A stretch of DNA of 64,000 nt. Origin: SZUA-584 sp041656035. GTDB lineage: Bacteria > Bacillota > Clostridia > Christensenellales > SZUA-584. Every line of letters starts with the position of its first letter. Position 1 is the stretch's first letter. This document shows positions 8,973 to 17,851 of the stretch, one piece after another. The translations under genes were made by a program, and so were the position numbers. The stretch covers positions 69,590-133,589 of the forward strand of contig CAZPHS010000003.1 in assembly GCA_964586785.1 (NCBI GenBank), given 5' to 3'. The notes beneath the pieces were generated by a model. It saw only the letters and a list, made by a program, of their open reading frames with translations, did not search any database and was not told where the DNA came from.

Positions 8973-9273
8973 TTTTATCCTCCATTTTTGTAGTCAGCAG
9001 TATTGTATCATAACAGCACGCGGCAGCGGAAGTACACCGTCCAAATTAAACGGCGAACCCGACGTACATTTAAAATACGGCCACATACGGAAAAGACGGG
9101 GTTAAGCGAAAGCGCGGCGGACTGCCTCTCGTTTTGTAAAAATACGATTAGATGATTGTTTATGTGTTTAATAATATAAGCGAACCATTTTTTAATTTAA
9201 ATCGCATATGTTGTTTAAAAAGCCGGCCGCCGTATCCGCGGTCAGCGCTTTGCAAATATATGGGGAGATACGA
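8973..9273. other. Divergent intergenic region
   Basis: About 300 bases between the DUF362 gene and the PAS kinase gene. It must hold both promoters, but no clean -35/-10 pair could be assigned. The part near 9160-9200 is AT-rich. No RNA motif recognised. Confidence 0.35.
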
Positions 9274-12015
9274 ATGCGCGCGGAAACTATTAAAATTGAT
9301 GCCCTGACAAAAGCAAAATGGAGAAACGTGCTGGATTTTATTTGTCAAATGACGGAATGCGGCGAATCATATATTATTTGCGCGAATTCGGGCGGCAATG
9401 AGGTTGCGGCTAAAGGAACGTTCGGAGACGAAACCGATAATCTGCAAGATGACGCTATAGCTCTTTGCGGCAGGGTTATTTCGGACGCGAAGGAATGCAT
9501 ATTGCCAACCATAGAAAGACGCGGAGAATATAAAGATATCAAAAAAGCCATGGCGTTTATGGCTTATCCCATATTTTTGCCCGACAAAAAAGTATACGGC
9601 GCAATATGCGTGGCGGATGCCCGGGAAAAACAGTTTTGGAACTGGAGCCGCCAGCTGCTTTTTCAGTATTCCGAATTCGCGTCGGACGGAATTGAGGCGG
9701 CTTTTAACAGTGAGAAGCTTAAGGAGCTGGGGCATACTAATGATATTGCCGAAATAAAATCGCGCGAACGGTTCAAAAAAAATTTTAATCTTTCGCCTAT
9801 GGCTATATTAATAACGGCTATAGAAGACGGACGGGTGGTTGACGCCAACGAGAGCTATTTAAAGCTTTTTGGTTTCGGCAGGGACGAGCTTATAGGCAAA
9901 ACGGGAATACAGCTTAGTATATTTGATGATTCCAACGTCCGGCGCGCAATTTCGCGGAGGCTGGAAACCGGTAAAACAGTGCGCGACTTTGAGACGTCGC
10001 TTCTTACAAAATCGGGAGAAACCAGACAGGTGCTCGTGTCCGTTGACAGAGCGGAGTTTAACGGCAAGCAGTGCCTTATATCAACGCTGTATGATTTATC
10101 ATCGGTAATTCATTTAAAACAGAATTTGCGGACAGTTAACGAGCGGTTTTCTCTCGCGACACGTGCCGCGGATATGGGCATATGGGAGTGGAACATTCCT
10201 AAGGAAACGCTTGTGTGGGACGACCAGATGACAAAGCTTTTCGGCGTTAAAAAGAAGGATTTTTCGGGCAAGCCGCAGGGGTGGCTTTCGCTTATTCATC
10301 CCGACGATATGCGTGAAACGGAGCGCAAGCTAAAGCTTGCAATGAGCGGCGAAAAGGAGTTTATAAGCGAATACCGCGCGGTAAGGCCGGACGGGCAGGT
10401 GCGTTATATGAAAGCGTACGGACACACGCTGCGCGATGATACCGGTATGCCTGTGCGTATGACGGGCGTTAATTTTGACATAACGGATATAAAGACGGCG
10501 CAGGCGCAGATGCGGGACAGCGAGGAGCGGTACCGTTCACTGTTTCACAATAACGGCGCCATACAGATGATAATAAACAGCGAAACGGGCGAGATTACCG
10601 ACGCGAACTCGGCGGCTTGCGAATTTTACGGCTATTCGCGCGATAAAATGCGCGGTGTTAATATCTGGGACTTAGACAGCCAGGAAGAGGACGAGCTGCG
10701 CAAATGCCTTGCCGACGCGTACGTTAAGGGCGCGGATTTCCTGGAGATGCTGCACCGCCGTTACGACGGACAGCAAAGAGAAGTTGAGGTCTTCTGCGGC
10801 AGGGTATCGGTTGACGGGTTTAAGCTTCTGCACATGATTATTCACGATGTTACTGAAAGAAAACGCATGGAACGCGGGCTTATCGAAAGTGAAAACCGCT
10901 TCAGGCTGTTTGTCGAAAGCGCGCCGGACGGTGTTTTTGTTGAGATAGGCGGCTTTTTCGCGTATGTAAACCGCAAGACAATGGAGCTTTTCGACGTGGC
11001 TTCCGAGCACGATCTTCTCGGACGGCCGGTTGAAGCTTTTTTCTCTAAAGGCGGCAAAAAAGGCATGGCGGCCAGTTTGAGAAGACTGAATGTTTTAAAA
11101 AAGCCCGTGCCGCTTATTAACGATATGATAGAGAGAAGCGGAGGAAGCCGTCTCGAGGTTGAAATTTCCGCCGTGCCTTTCCGGCTTGGAGGAGAGGACG
11201 GGGCGCTTGTTTTCATGCACGATATCTCGGTGCGCAGACAGCTTGAAAGCGATAAACAAAAAATTGAGGCGCAGCTTAAGCACAAGCAGAAGCTCGAATC
11301 AATAGGCGTTTTGGCGGGGGGCGTCGCTCACGAGATAAACAACCCCATAAGCGGAATTATTAATTACGCGCAGCTTATATACGAGGCTTTAGACGCAAAC
11401 AGCGAAACGGCGGAATACTGCAAAGAGATTATACGCGAAGGGCACAGGATAGCGGGCATTGTAAAAAATCTGCTTAAGTTCGCGAGGCAGGAAAAACAGG
11501 CGCACAGTTTGGCGGATATAAACGATATTATAAACGACACGCTGTCGCTGATCCGGACGATAATCAGAAAGGACAAAATAGAGCTTGAGGTTGAGCTTGA
11601 GCCAAACCTGCCGAGCATAAAATGCCGCAGCCAGCAGATACAGCAGGTGCTTATGAATCTTATAACAAACGCCCGCGACGCGCTTAACGCGCGGTACAAA
11701 GGCGGGGACGACAATAAAAAGATACGATTAACCGGCACGCGGTTTGAAAACGGCGGCGGCAAATGGATAAGGATAATAGTTGAAGACCGCGGTTTGGGTA
11801 TTCCCGAACATATCAAAGAAAAAATGTTTGATCCTTTTTTTACTACCAAATCACGCGATGAAGGCACGGGATTGGGGTTGTCTATAAGCCACGGTATTGT
11901 TGAGGATCATCATGGCGCGCTGTATTTTGACTCGCGGGACGGGCAGTATACGCGCGCGATATTGGAATTGCCCGTAAATAACGGATGGGCGAATACGGCG
12001 CGTTTGGAGAGTTAG
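9274..12015 (+). CDS. Multi-PAS sensor histidine kinase
   Basis: A 913-residue cytosolic kinase without transmembrane segments. The N-terminal ~150 residues look GAF-like (AYPIFLPDKKVYGAICVAD). Four PAS domains follow (starts near residues 165, 290, 415 and 535; the second is of the PAC/DMGIWEWN type). The dimerisation domain has GGVAHEINNPISG with the phospho-His near 685, and the ATPase domain has NLITNARDAL, DRGLGIP and GTGLGLS boxes. This ntrB-like subfamily detects small-molecule or redox signals. The start was moved to the ATG after GGGGAG (9262-9267), since the earlier ATG at 9208 lacks a ribosome-binding site. The stop is separated by one base from the response-regulator gene, so the two are a translationally coupled pair. 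Confidence 0.92.
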   Translation: MRAETIKIDALTKAKWRNVLDFICQMTECGESYIICANSGGNEVAAKGTFGDETDNLQDDAIALCGRVISDAKECILPTIERRGEYKDIKKAMAFMAYPIFLPDKKVYGAICVADAREKQFWNWSRQLLFQYSEFASDGIEAAFNSEKLKELGHTNDIAEIKSRERFKKNFNLSPMAILITAIEDGRVVDANESYLKLFGFGRDELIGKTGIQLSIFDDSNVRRAISRRLETGKTVRDFETSLLTKSGETRQVLVSVDRAEFNGKQCLISTLYDLSSVIHLKQNLRTVNERFSLATRAADMGIWEWNIPKETLVWDDQMTKLFGVKKKDFSGKPQGWLSLIHPDDMRETERKLKLAMSGEKEFISEYRAVRPDGQVRYMKAYGHTLRDDTGMPVRMTGVNFDITDIKTAQAQMRDSEERYRSLFHNNGAIQMIINSETGEITDANSAACEFYGYSRDKMRGVNIWDLDSQEEDELRKCLADAYVKGADFLEMLHRRYDGQQREVEVFCGRVSVDGFKLLHMIIHDVTERKRMERGLIESENRFRLFVESAPDGVFVEIGGFFAYVNRKTMELFDVASEHDLLGRPVEAFFSKGGKKGMAASLRRLNVLKKPVPLINDMIERSGGSRLEVEISAVPFRLGGEDGALVFMHDISVRRQLESDKQKIEAQLKHKQKLESIGVLAGGVAHEINNPISGIINYAQLIYEALDANSETAEYCKEIIREGHRIAGIVKNLLKFARQEKQAHSLADINDIINDTLSLIRTIIRKDKIELEVELEPNLPSIKCRSQQIQQVLMNLITNARDALNARYKGGDDNKKIRLTGTRFENGGGKWIRIIVEDRGLGIPEHIKEKMFDPFFTTKSRDEGTGLGLSISHGIVEDHHGALYFDSRDGQYTRAILELPVNNGWANTARLES

Positions 12016-12016
12016 A

Positions 12017-13048
12017 ATGTCTAAAATTTTGGTGGTGGACGATGAAAAAAGCATACGCGTAACTTTAAGCGAGTTTTTAAAACGCGCGGGCTATGAGGTC
12101 GTTTCGGCGGATAACGCGGAAAGCGCGCTTTGTTTGTTTGACGGCTGCGAATTTGACACAGTGCTTACGGATATTGTGATGCCTAAAGGCTCCGGGGTAT
12201 CGCTGTTAAAAGAAATACACAACCGGAACTCTAACGCGCAGGTAATAATGATGACGGGCGAACCCACCGTTGAGACGGCAGTCGACGCCGTAAGGCTTAA
12301 GGCGCGGGATTATCTTTCAAAGCCTATCGCCCGCGACGAACTGCTAAAAGCGGTGCGGCACGCGGTAAGCTATAAAAAGCTGCTTGACGATAAACAGCGG
12401 CTTGAGCGCGAAAACAAAGAACAAAAGTATAATTTAGAGCGTCTTGTGGAAGAGAGAACACAGAAAATGCGCCAGGCAATGCTCAACACCGCTTACGCGG
12501 CGGCGGCAATGCTTGATTTGAGAGACCCGTATACGGCGGGTCATCAAAGGCGGGTCGGCAACCTTGCGAGCACAATAGGGCGTGAATTGGGACTTTCGGA
12601 GGATTTTCGGGAAGGGCTTAACCTTATAGGCTGCATACATGATATAGGAAAGATTATGGTGCCTACCGATATTCTCAACAAACCGGGGCAGATATCGCCT
12701 TTGGAGTGCGAGCTGATAAAGGAGCACGCGCAGAAAGGTTACGAGGTGCTCCGCAACTATGAAATGCCGTGGCCTGTCGCCGAAATTGTTTATCAGCACC
12801 ATGAGAGGCTTGATGGAAGCGGTTATCCCCGAGGGCTTAAAGGCGATGAAATAAATCTTGAAACATGCATAATTTCGGTCGCGGATGTGGTTGAGGCAAT
12901 GATGACGCACCGTCCTTACCGCCCGAGCCTTGGCCTTAAGGCCGCGCTTGACGAGATAACAATAAACAAGGGAGTGCTCTATCATCCGGAGGTTGTAGAC
13001 ACCTGCGTAAAATTGTTTATGGAGAAAGATTATCAGCTTATAGAATAA
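12017..13048 (+). CDS. Response regulator with HD-GYP output domain
   Basis: A 343-residue two-domain protein. Residues 1-120 are a receiver with acidic residues D8/D9, phospho-acceptor D52 in LTDIVMP and the conserved Lys in LSKPI. A helical linker leads to an HD-GYP domain (about 165-335) with HDIGK and HHERLDGSGYPRGL, the signature of cyclic-di-GMP phosphodiesterases. It is the cognate partner of the PAS kinase one base upstream. The system most likely converts an intracellular signal into lowered cyclic-di-GMP. The Shine-Dalgarno (TTGGAGAG) lies inside the end of the kinase gene. Confidence 0.92.
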   Translation: MSKILVVDDEKSIRVTLSEFLKRAGYEVVSADNAESALCLFDGCEFDTVLTDIVMPKGSGVSLLKEIHNRNSNAQVIMMTGEPTVETAVDAVRLKARDYLSKPIARDELLKAVRHAVSYKKLLDDKQRLERENKEQKYNLERLVEERTQKMRQAMLNTAYAAAAMLDLRDPYTAGHQRRVGNLASTIGRELGLSEDFREGLNLIGCIHDIGKIMVPTDILNKPGQISPLECELIKEHAQKGYEVLRNYEMPWPVAEIVYQHHERLDGSGYPRGLKGDEINLETCIISVADVVEAMMTHRPYRPSLGLKAALDEITINKGVLYHPEVVDTCVKLFMEKDYQLIE

Positions 13049-13081
13049 AGGCGCGAGTTTCACGGATCAGCGTTAAAATAC

Positions 13082-13131
13082 AAAACCGGTTCTTTGGGCA
13101 TGGCGCTTTTTCGGACGGTTTTATTTTTTTT
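13082..13131 (+). terminator. Possible terminator after the two-component pair
   Basis: AAAACCG (13082-13088) pairs with CGGTTTT (13116-13122), followed by a long T-rich tract. The loop is large (27 nt), so this is a weak call. Confidence 0.4.
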
Positions 13132-13219
13132 AAAGAGTAACTCTTGCGTTGAACGCCAGCGTTTATACTGGAAAAGGACGTGGCGTTAGATTATACTGAT
13201 TATAAGAGGAGGCGGCGGA

Positions 13220-14848
13220 ATGGAAAAGTATTGCTATGTTTCGTACGATAAACGCAAAGGAATAAAAACCGTGTTTGAAGACAATACGCGGCTGTGGCAG
13301 ATTGCGGACGATATGGGAGCGCAAGACGCGGTGTGCGCGCTGGCTAACGGGCGTCTTGTTTCGCTTTTTGACGCGCCCGAAGAGAAGGCTGAGATATTTT
13401 TGTTAAAACCGACGGAGCATGAGCACGCGTCGCGCGTTTTTATGCGAGGCTTAACCTTTGTGCTTTACCGCGCCGCGCGGGAGATGTATCCCGAAAGAAA
13501 GCTGAAAGTGGATTATATGCTCTGCGGCGGCGTTTACTGTGAATTGGGAGAACTCTCAGACAAGGATATAGCGCGTATACAAAAAAGAATGGACGAGCTT
13601 ATCGAAGCGGACGAGGACTTTGTTTTAAAGCTTATGCGGGTTGACGAGGCGCGGGCGATAATGCTAAAAGAGGGGCTTGACACAAAAGCCGAACTTTTAA
13701 AGTTCCGTCCTTTTGATTATTACCGTCTTTACCGTTACCGCGGGTTCCATAACTATTTTCACGGCATTATGCCGAAAAGCGCCGGCTGCCTTAAAGGAGC
13801 GCGTCTTTACTCGTATTCCGACGGCATTTTACTAGCATACCCAACACCTTACGCCATGGCTCATACGCCCATAATAGAGCAGCCAAAATACGCCGAGGTG
13901 TTCCATCAGGCGGAGCGCTGGGCTAAAGAGCTTGCGGCTTCTTATGTAACGGATATAAACAATATGCTAAGGGACGGCGCCATTGAAGATTTTATCAATA
14001 TTAACGAGGCTCTGCACGACCGTACTATAGCGGAGATTGCGAACGCCGTCGCGAGCAGGCAAGATACGCGCATCGTGCTTGTCGCAGGTCCGTCTTCCTC
14101 GGGGAAAACCACATTCGCGTCGCGTCTTACGGTGCATCTTAAGGCACTCGGCAAACGCTGTCTGCCGGTTTCTTTGGATGATTATTATAAAGACAAGGCC
14201 GACCAGCCGGAGGGGGAAGACGGCGAGCCCGACTTTGAATGCATAGAATCCTTGGATACCAAAAAATTCTGTGAAGACGTAAAACTGCTTTTGGCGGGAG
14301 AGCAAGCCTATATGCCGCGCTACGACTTTTTCAGCGGAATGCGCACGGATACGGCGCCTGTTAGGATTGACGGCGATATAATAATAGCGGAGGGCATACA
14401 CGGTTTGAACGACGCGCTGCTAAAAGACGTGGAAAAACGCTATAAGTTTAAGATTTTCATTTCGCCTTTAACAACGCTTAACATAGACTGCCACAGCGTT
14501 GTAATGCCCGAAGACTTGCGCCTTTTAAGGCGGCTGGTTCGGGACAAACGCGCGAGGGGATTTTCTTTCGCGCAGACTTTTTCTATTTGGGATAAAGTTC
14601 GGCACGGGGAATACAAGTACATACTTCCTTATCAGGAAACGGCGGACGTTATGTTTAACTCTACGCTTTTGTACGAGCCGCTTTTGCTTAAAAAGCACGC
14701 GTACAGCGATTTAAGGCGGTTTACGCCGGACATGCCGAACTATCCGGAGGCGCTCGCTTTGCTTAAATTTTTAAACTATTTTTTAAGCTACGACGGAGAA
14801 AGCGCCGTTCCGCGGTACAGTATACTGCGCGAATTTATAGGGCATTAA
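13220..14848 (+). CDS. Uridine kinase-like nucleoside kinase
   Basis: A 542-residue protein common in Clostridia and annotated as nucleoside kinase or uridine kinase. The first ~280 residues resemble the TGS/editing-type N-terminal part of threonyl-tRNA synthetases. The C-terminal half is a phosphoribulokinase/uridine-kinase P-loop domain with Walker A GPSSSGKTT near residue 290, the SLDDYYKD motif that positions the nucleoside and the IIAEGIHGLND stretch. Expected reaction: ATP-dependent phosphorylation of a nucleoside (uridine or cytidine). The start codon follows AAGAGGAGGCGGCGG. It is a single gene. Confidence 0.88.
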   Translation: MEKYCYVSYDKRKGIKTVFEDNTRLWQIADDMGAQDAVCALANGRLVSLFDAPEEKAEIFLLKPTEHEHASRVFMRGLTFVLYRAAREMYPERKLKVDYMLCGGVYCELGELSDKDIARIQKRMDELIEADEDFVLKLMRVDEARAIMLKEGLDTKAELLKFRPFDYYRLYRYRGFHNYFHGIMPKSAGCLKGARLYSYSDGILLAYPTPYAMAHTPIIEQPKYAEVFHQAERWAKELAASYVTDINNMLRDGAIEDFININEALHDRTIAEIANAVASRQDTRIVLVAGPSSSGKTTFASRLTVHLKALGKRCLPVSLDDYYKDKADQPEGEDGEPDFECIESLDTKKFCEDVKLLLAGEQAYMPRYDFFSGMRTDTAPVRIDGDIIIAEGIHGLNDALLKDVEKRYKFKIFISPLTTLNIDCHSVVMPEDLRLLRRLVRDKRARGFSFAQTFSIWDKVRHGEYKYILPYQETADVMFNSTLLYEPLLLKKHAYSDLRRFTPDMPNYPEALALLKFLNYFLSYDGESAVPRYSILREFIGH

Positions 14849-14921
14849 CGTATTTTACCATTAACGAGGCTTATAAATCGTTCCGCCTTCGCTAACAATA
14901 AGGTAAAAGGAGGCGCAGATA

Positions 14922-15182
14922 ATGAAGAAAAAATACATTGCGGCCGCGGTCGTTGTTATGCTGGCATTAGCGTCAGCGTCATGCGGCGAAGGCAAAGAAC
15001 CAAAAGTAACTGTTATGCCGACCGTTACCACAGTACCCACGGTTACCGCGTTGCCTACGGTTACTATGGAAAAGCCCGGGACGCAGCATTCGCCTGAAAT
15101 ATCGCCCGAAATATCGACCTCGCGGTCTCCGGAAGAATCTCCCGCGCAGTCTCCGGAAGAATCGCCGCGGCAAAGCCCGTGA
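14922..15182 (+). CDS. Short lipoprotein made of a signal peptide and low-complexity linker
   Basis: An 86-residue ORF after AAAAGGAGG. Residues 1-20 are a lipoprotein-type signal (MKKKYIAAAVVV, then LASASC) ending in a plausible lipidated Cys, although SAS before Cys is a weak lipobox. The rest has no folded domain: PTVT-type repeats (about 30-48), then S-P-E/Q repeats to the stop. Such Pro/Thr/Ser runs usually tether a domain to the membrane, so this may be a truncated surface lipoprotein or a genuine short spacer protein. No coding continuation was found after the stop, and a terminator follows at 15252. Confidence 0.6.
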   Translation: MKKKYIAAAVVVMLALASASCGEGKEPKVTVMPTVTTVPTVTALPTVTMEKPGTQHSPEISPEISTSRSPEESPAQSPEESPRQSP

Positions 15183-15251
15183 CCGTCCGGAAAACAGTAT
15201 AAAACGCCATGGCGTAAGGGTATGCGTTTTGATACGACATAAAGGGTTTAT

Positions 15252-15279
15252 AAGCGTTGGATTGCTCCGGCGCTTTTTT
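15252..15279 (+). terminator. Terminator of the short lipoprotein gene
   Basis: Ten-base arms (15252-15261 and 15266-15275, two G-U pairs), TTGC loop and a T6 run. Confidence 0.75.
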
Positions 15280-15336
15280 AAAGTATCCTTGGAAAGACCA
15301 TACCATTTCGTAAAGTAATTTATAATTATAATTGTG

Positions 15337-15365
15337 TTGACAGTAATATCATATATTACTATGAT
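15337..15365 (+). promoter_or_regulatory. Consensus sigma-A promoter of the serpin gene
   Basis: TTGACA (15337-15342), 17-bp spacer, TATGAT (15360-15365): near-perfect vegetative promoter. It places transcription start near 15372 and rules out the upstream start at 15334. Confidence 0.85.
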
Positions 15366-15402
15366 TAAACATGACATTGGCCATACAAGAGGAGCTAATA
15401 CA

Positions 15403-16605
15403 ATGATAAAAAAACTTATACTTTTAATTATAGTGATGTTGATGCCTTTATCGGGGTGTGAATGCCAAATGAATAACGAGAAGGTTTATAACATAGTGCA
15501 GCCGGAAAGTAATGTGCAGCATAATATCGACGCTGATTTAATAAAAAGCATACAAAAGTTTTCCGTAAATAAGGCGGATATACTTTTTGCGGGGGACGAT
15601 AATATATGTTATTCTCCGCTTAGCCTGTATCACGGACTTTCCATGCTGGCTTGCGGATTGGATAATAATTTATTAAAACAGGTTACGGACGTTTTGGGAA
15701 CCGACGATTTGGATTCGCATAATCAAAAGATGCGCGAACTTTATCAAACATTATATAATAAATCCGATGAATACAATTTTTCTATTGCCAATTCAATATG
15801 GCTGCAAAGGGATATGTTTAGTGACGACTTCAGAACTAAAATAGCAAAATATTATTATGGGGCGGTCAATGATGTGGATTTTTTCGATTCAAAAAGAGTG
15901 GCCGGTGTAATATCGCAATGGGTTTCTGACAATACTGAACAAATGCTAAAGCCCAAGGTTGTTGTTTATCCGAATGATACAATAGCGATGCTTGTCAACA
16001 GCCTGTATATTTCTGATGTTTGGAGCAATAAATTCGATGAGCATTTAACAAAAGAAGATAAGTTTTATATGACGGGCGGTAATACAACTGCCGCGGAATA
16101 TATGCAAACGGTTGAATATTTGTATCCGTATATGAAGGATGAAAAGGCATTTTATGTGTCGCTGCCGCTCGAGAATGCGGGCGAAATGGTTTTTATACTG
16201 CCGAATGAGTATAACGATTTTAGTATATCGTCATGCGTAGACAATTATTTAAAAGATAACCTGCCGGAGCATATCGCCGAAAAGATGTCAATAAAAATAC
16301 CGAAACTAAATATAGAGAATGATATAATGCTTGCGGACTATTTAGAAACTTTAGGCGTTAATTTTAAAGGAAAAGAGAACATATCGTATTCGGAACTTTC
16401 TGCTGTCTCCGAAGTACGCCAGGGGACGGCGCTCGAGCTTAACGAATTTGGTATTAAAGCCGCCGCTTATACATCAATAAGGGCTGATTCCGCTTTGTTT
16501 GAAGGCAACGGTGTATTTAAGTTTCATTTAAACAGACCTTTTGCATTTATGCTTTTGAGCAACGAGAAGATACCTATATTTATAGGCAAGATAGAAAAAC
16601 CTTAA
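15403..16605 (+). CDS. Serpin-family lipoprotein (putative serine protease inhibitor)
   Basis: A 400-residue secreted protein. An N-terminal hydrophobic signal ends in LSGC, a textbook lipobox, so it should be anchored outside the membrane. The rest is a full serpin: NICYSPLSLYHGLSML (helix B region), a GTALELNEFGIKAAAY hinge before the reactive loop, and FHLNRPFAFMLL plus PIFIGKIEKP at the end. The hinge keeps small residues (KAAAYTS), as in inhibitory serpins. The reactive site probably lies in TSIRADSALF. ATG follows AGAGGAG with 8-bp spacing, downstream of a strong promoter. Base composition is more AT-rich than its neighbours, which suggests acquisition by transfer. Bacterial serpins are known but sporadic. 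Confidence 0.9.
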   Translation: MIKKLILLIIVMLMPLSGCECQMNNEKVYNIVQPESNVQHNIDADLIKSIQKFSVNKADILFAGDDNICYSPLSLYHGLSMLACGLDNNLLKQVTDVLGTDDLDSHNQKMRELYQTLYNKSDEYNFSIANSIWLQRDMFSDDFRTKIAKYYYGAVNDVDFFDSKRVAGVISQWVSDNTEQMLKPKVVVYPNDTIAMLVNSLYISDVWSNKFDEHLTKEDKFYMTGGNTTAAEYMQTVEYLYPYMKDEKAFYVSLPLENAGEMVFILPNEYNDFSISSCVDNYLKDNLPEHIAEKMSIKIPKLNIENDIMLADYLETLGVNFKGKENISYSELSAVSEVRQGTALELNEFGIKAAAYTSIRADSALFEGNGVFKFHLNRPFAFMLLSNEKIPIFIGKIEKP

Positions 16606-16646
16606 AGCCAAAACGCGGCATAAAGCTGCCGCCGCAATATATTTTT

Positions 16647-16674
16647 AAGACGCCCGTGTAAAAAGGCGTCTTTT
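16647..16674 (+). terminator. Terminator of the serpin gene
   Basis: Perfect 8-bp stem AAGACGCC/GGCGTCTT (16647-16654 and 16665-16672) with a T-run. Confidence 0.85.
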
Positions 16675-16794
16675 ACTTTACGGTTTATTTAAGGTACAAG
16701 TATTATCCGTAAACGCCAAAATGAGCGGTTTTGAGCGGCGGGCAAGTGTAGCCTTTTTGGGAACGGGGATTATCCCCGCGGAAAGGAGACGCAT

Positions 16795-17187
16795 ATGGAT
16801 TGGACGCAGGTTGTGACGGCCGCGGCGGGGCTTATTTTCACGGGAGTGGTTATACCGCTTTTAAACGCCGCTTTTGTTTGGCTTAAAAGCAAAACAAAGA
16901 ACGAAGGTTTGCTTGCCGCTTTAAATGAGGCGCAGACGGTGGCGGATAATGTTGTGGCAAGCCTTCAGTCTACAGTGGTAGACGCTTTAAAGAAAAAAAG
17001 CGAAAACGGAAAATTGACGGCGAACGAGGCTAAAGAGGTCGCCGCATTGGCGGCAAAGCAGTTTATAAGCGATTTATCGGAGCGCTCATCGGAGCTGCTG
17101 AAAAACGGGGCGGACGATTTTGCGGCATATGTCGCCCGTTTGATAGAAGCGCGGTTGGTTCTGCTTAAGGGAGGGGAGAAGGCGTGA
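16795..17187 (+). CDS. Phage holin-like protein (LL-H type)
   Basis: A 130-residue protein with one N-terminal transmembrane segment (residues 6-30), a Lys-rich stretch, and a long amphipathic helical C-terminal part. This layout matches the LL-H family of phage holins, which release the endolysin through the membrane. No endolysin is adjacent. The start follows GAAAGGAGACGC. It overlaps the next gene by four bases (GTGA), so both are one unit. Because no lysis enzyme or structural genes surround it, it is probably a leftover or domesticated phage module. Confidence 0.65.
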   Translation: MDWTQVVTAAAGLIFTGVVIPLLNAAFVWLKSKTKNEGLLAALNEAQTVADNVVASLQSTVVDALKKKSENGKLTANEAKEVAALAAKQFISDLSERSSELLKNGADDFAAYVARLIEARLVLLKGGEKA

Positions 17188-17810
17188 ACACTGCGGATAG
17201 CATAAAAAGTTATTACGACAGCCTGGAGGAAGCGCAAAAGGCTCAGCTTTTGGCACAGTACGAGCAAAACTATGCTCAGCTGCAAAAACAGCTTGAGAGC
17301 GCGCCCGCGCAGTATCAGGCGCTGAAAAACGAAGCTTATGTAAACAACGCGCTGGCGGAGCGCGGACGGCGTGAAACACTGGCCAACATGGGTTTAAGCG
17401 GGGCGGGCGGGACGTCGTTAAGCCTTGAGCAGCGCAACACCGGCAGTCTGCTCAGAACGCTTGGGGACGTATCAAGGCAGCAGCAGGATTACAGCGACAA
17501 TGTCAATACGGCGCTTTATAACCTTGGAGCAAACTACAAAGCCGATATATCCGGAGTTGAGGCTAAAACCGCGTCGGAGCGCATGGCGGCGCTTTCGCAG
17601 CAGGCGCGTTTTGAAGCGCAGTACGAACAGGCGCGCCAGAAAAATGTGTTCGACCAGGCGTACAGCCTTTATAAGAAAAGGCTTATAACAGCCGCGCAGT
17701 TTACCGAGATGACCGGCATAGCGCTTAAAAAAAGCGCTAAAAAAACCGGAAGCGCCGGGTTAAGCACGGTGCCGTATATAGGAAGCTATTATGAACAAGG
17801 ATACGCGTAA
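17184..17810 (+). CDS. Phage-like coiled-coil protein of unknown function
   Basis: A 208-residue, Gln/Ala-rich, mostly helical protein. Residues 1-60 and 130-175 have coiled-coil character (QLLAQYEQNYAQLQKQLES). A central Gly/Ser segment (MGLSGAGGTSLSLEQRN) and repeated Tyr are visible. Proteins of this look occur in clostridial prophages near tail or virion genes, but I cannot assign a specific role. It begins with GTG overlapping the stop of the holin-like gene, and the Shine-Dalgarno (GGGAGGGG) lies in that gene. The C-terminal SAGLSTVPYIGSYYEQGYA tail is aromatic-rich. Confidence 0.6.
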   Translation: MNTADSIKSYYDSLEEAQKAQLLAQYEQNYAQLQKQLESAPAQYQALKNEAYVNNALAERGRRETLANMGLSGAGGTSLSLEQRNTGSLLRTLGDVSRQQQDYSDNVNTALYNLGANYKADISGVEAKTASERMAALSQQARFEAQYEQARQKNVFDQAYSLYKKRLITAAQFTEMTGIALKKSAKKTGSAGLSTVPYIGSYYEQGYA

Positions 17811-17835
17811 AAAAGGGGCGGCATAATACCGCCCC
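17808..17835 (-). terminator. Terminator of the DUF975 gene
   Basis: GGGGCGG/CCGCCCC (17815-17821 and 17829-17835). A T-run follows on the minus strand only (17808-17814), so it serves the minus-strand gene. Confidence 0.8.
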
Positions 17836-17851
17836 GAAAGATTCGGCGTCT

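Noticed and set aside
9157..9190. Promoter before the PAS kinase
   Set aside because: TTGTTT and TAATAT boxes occur but not with 16-18 bp spacing.
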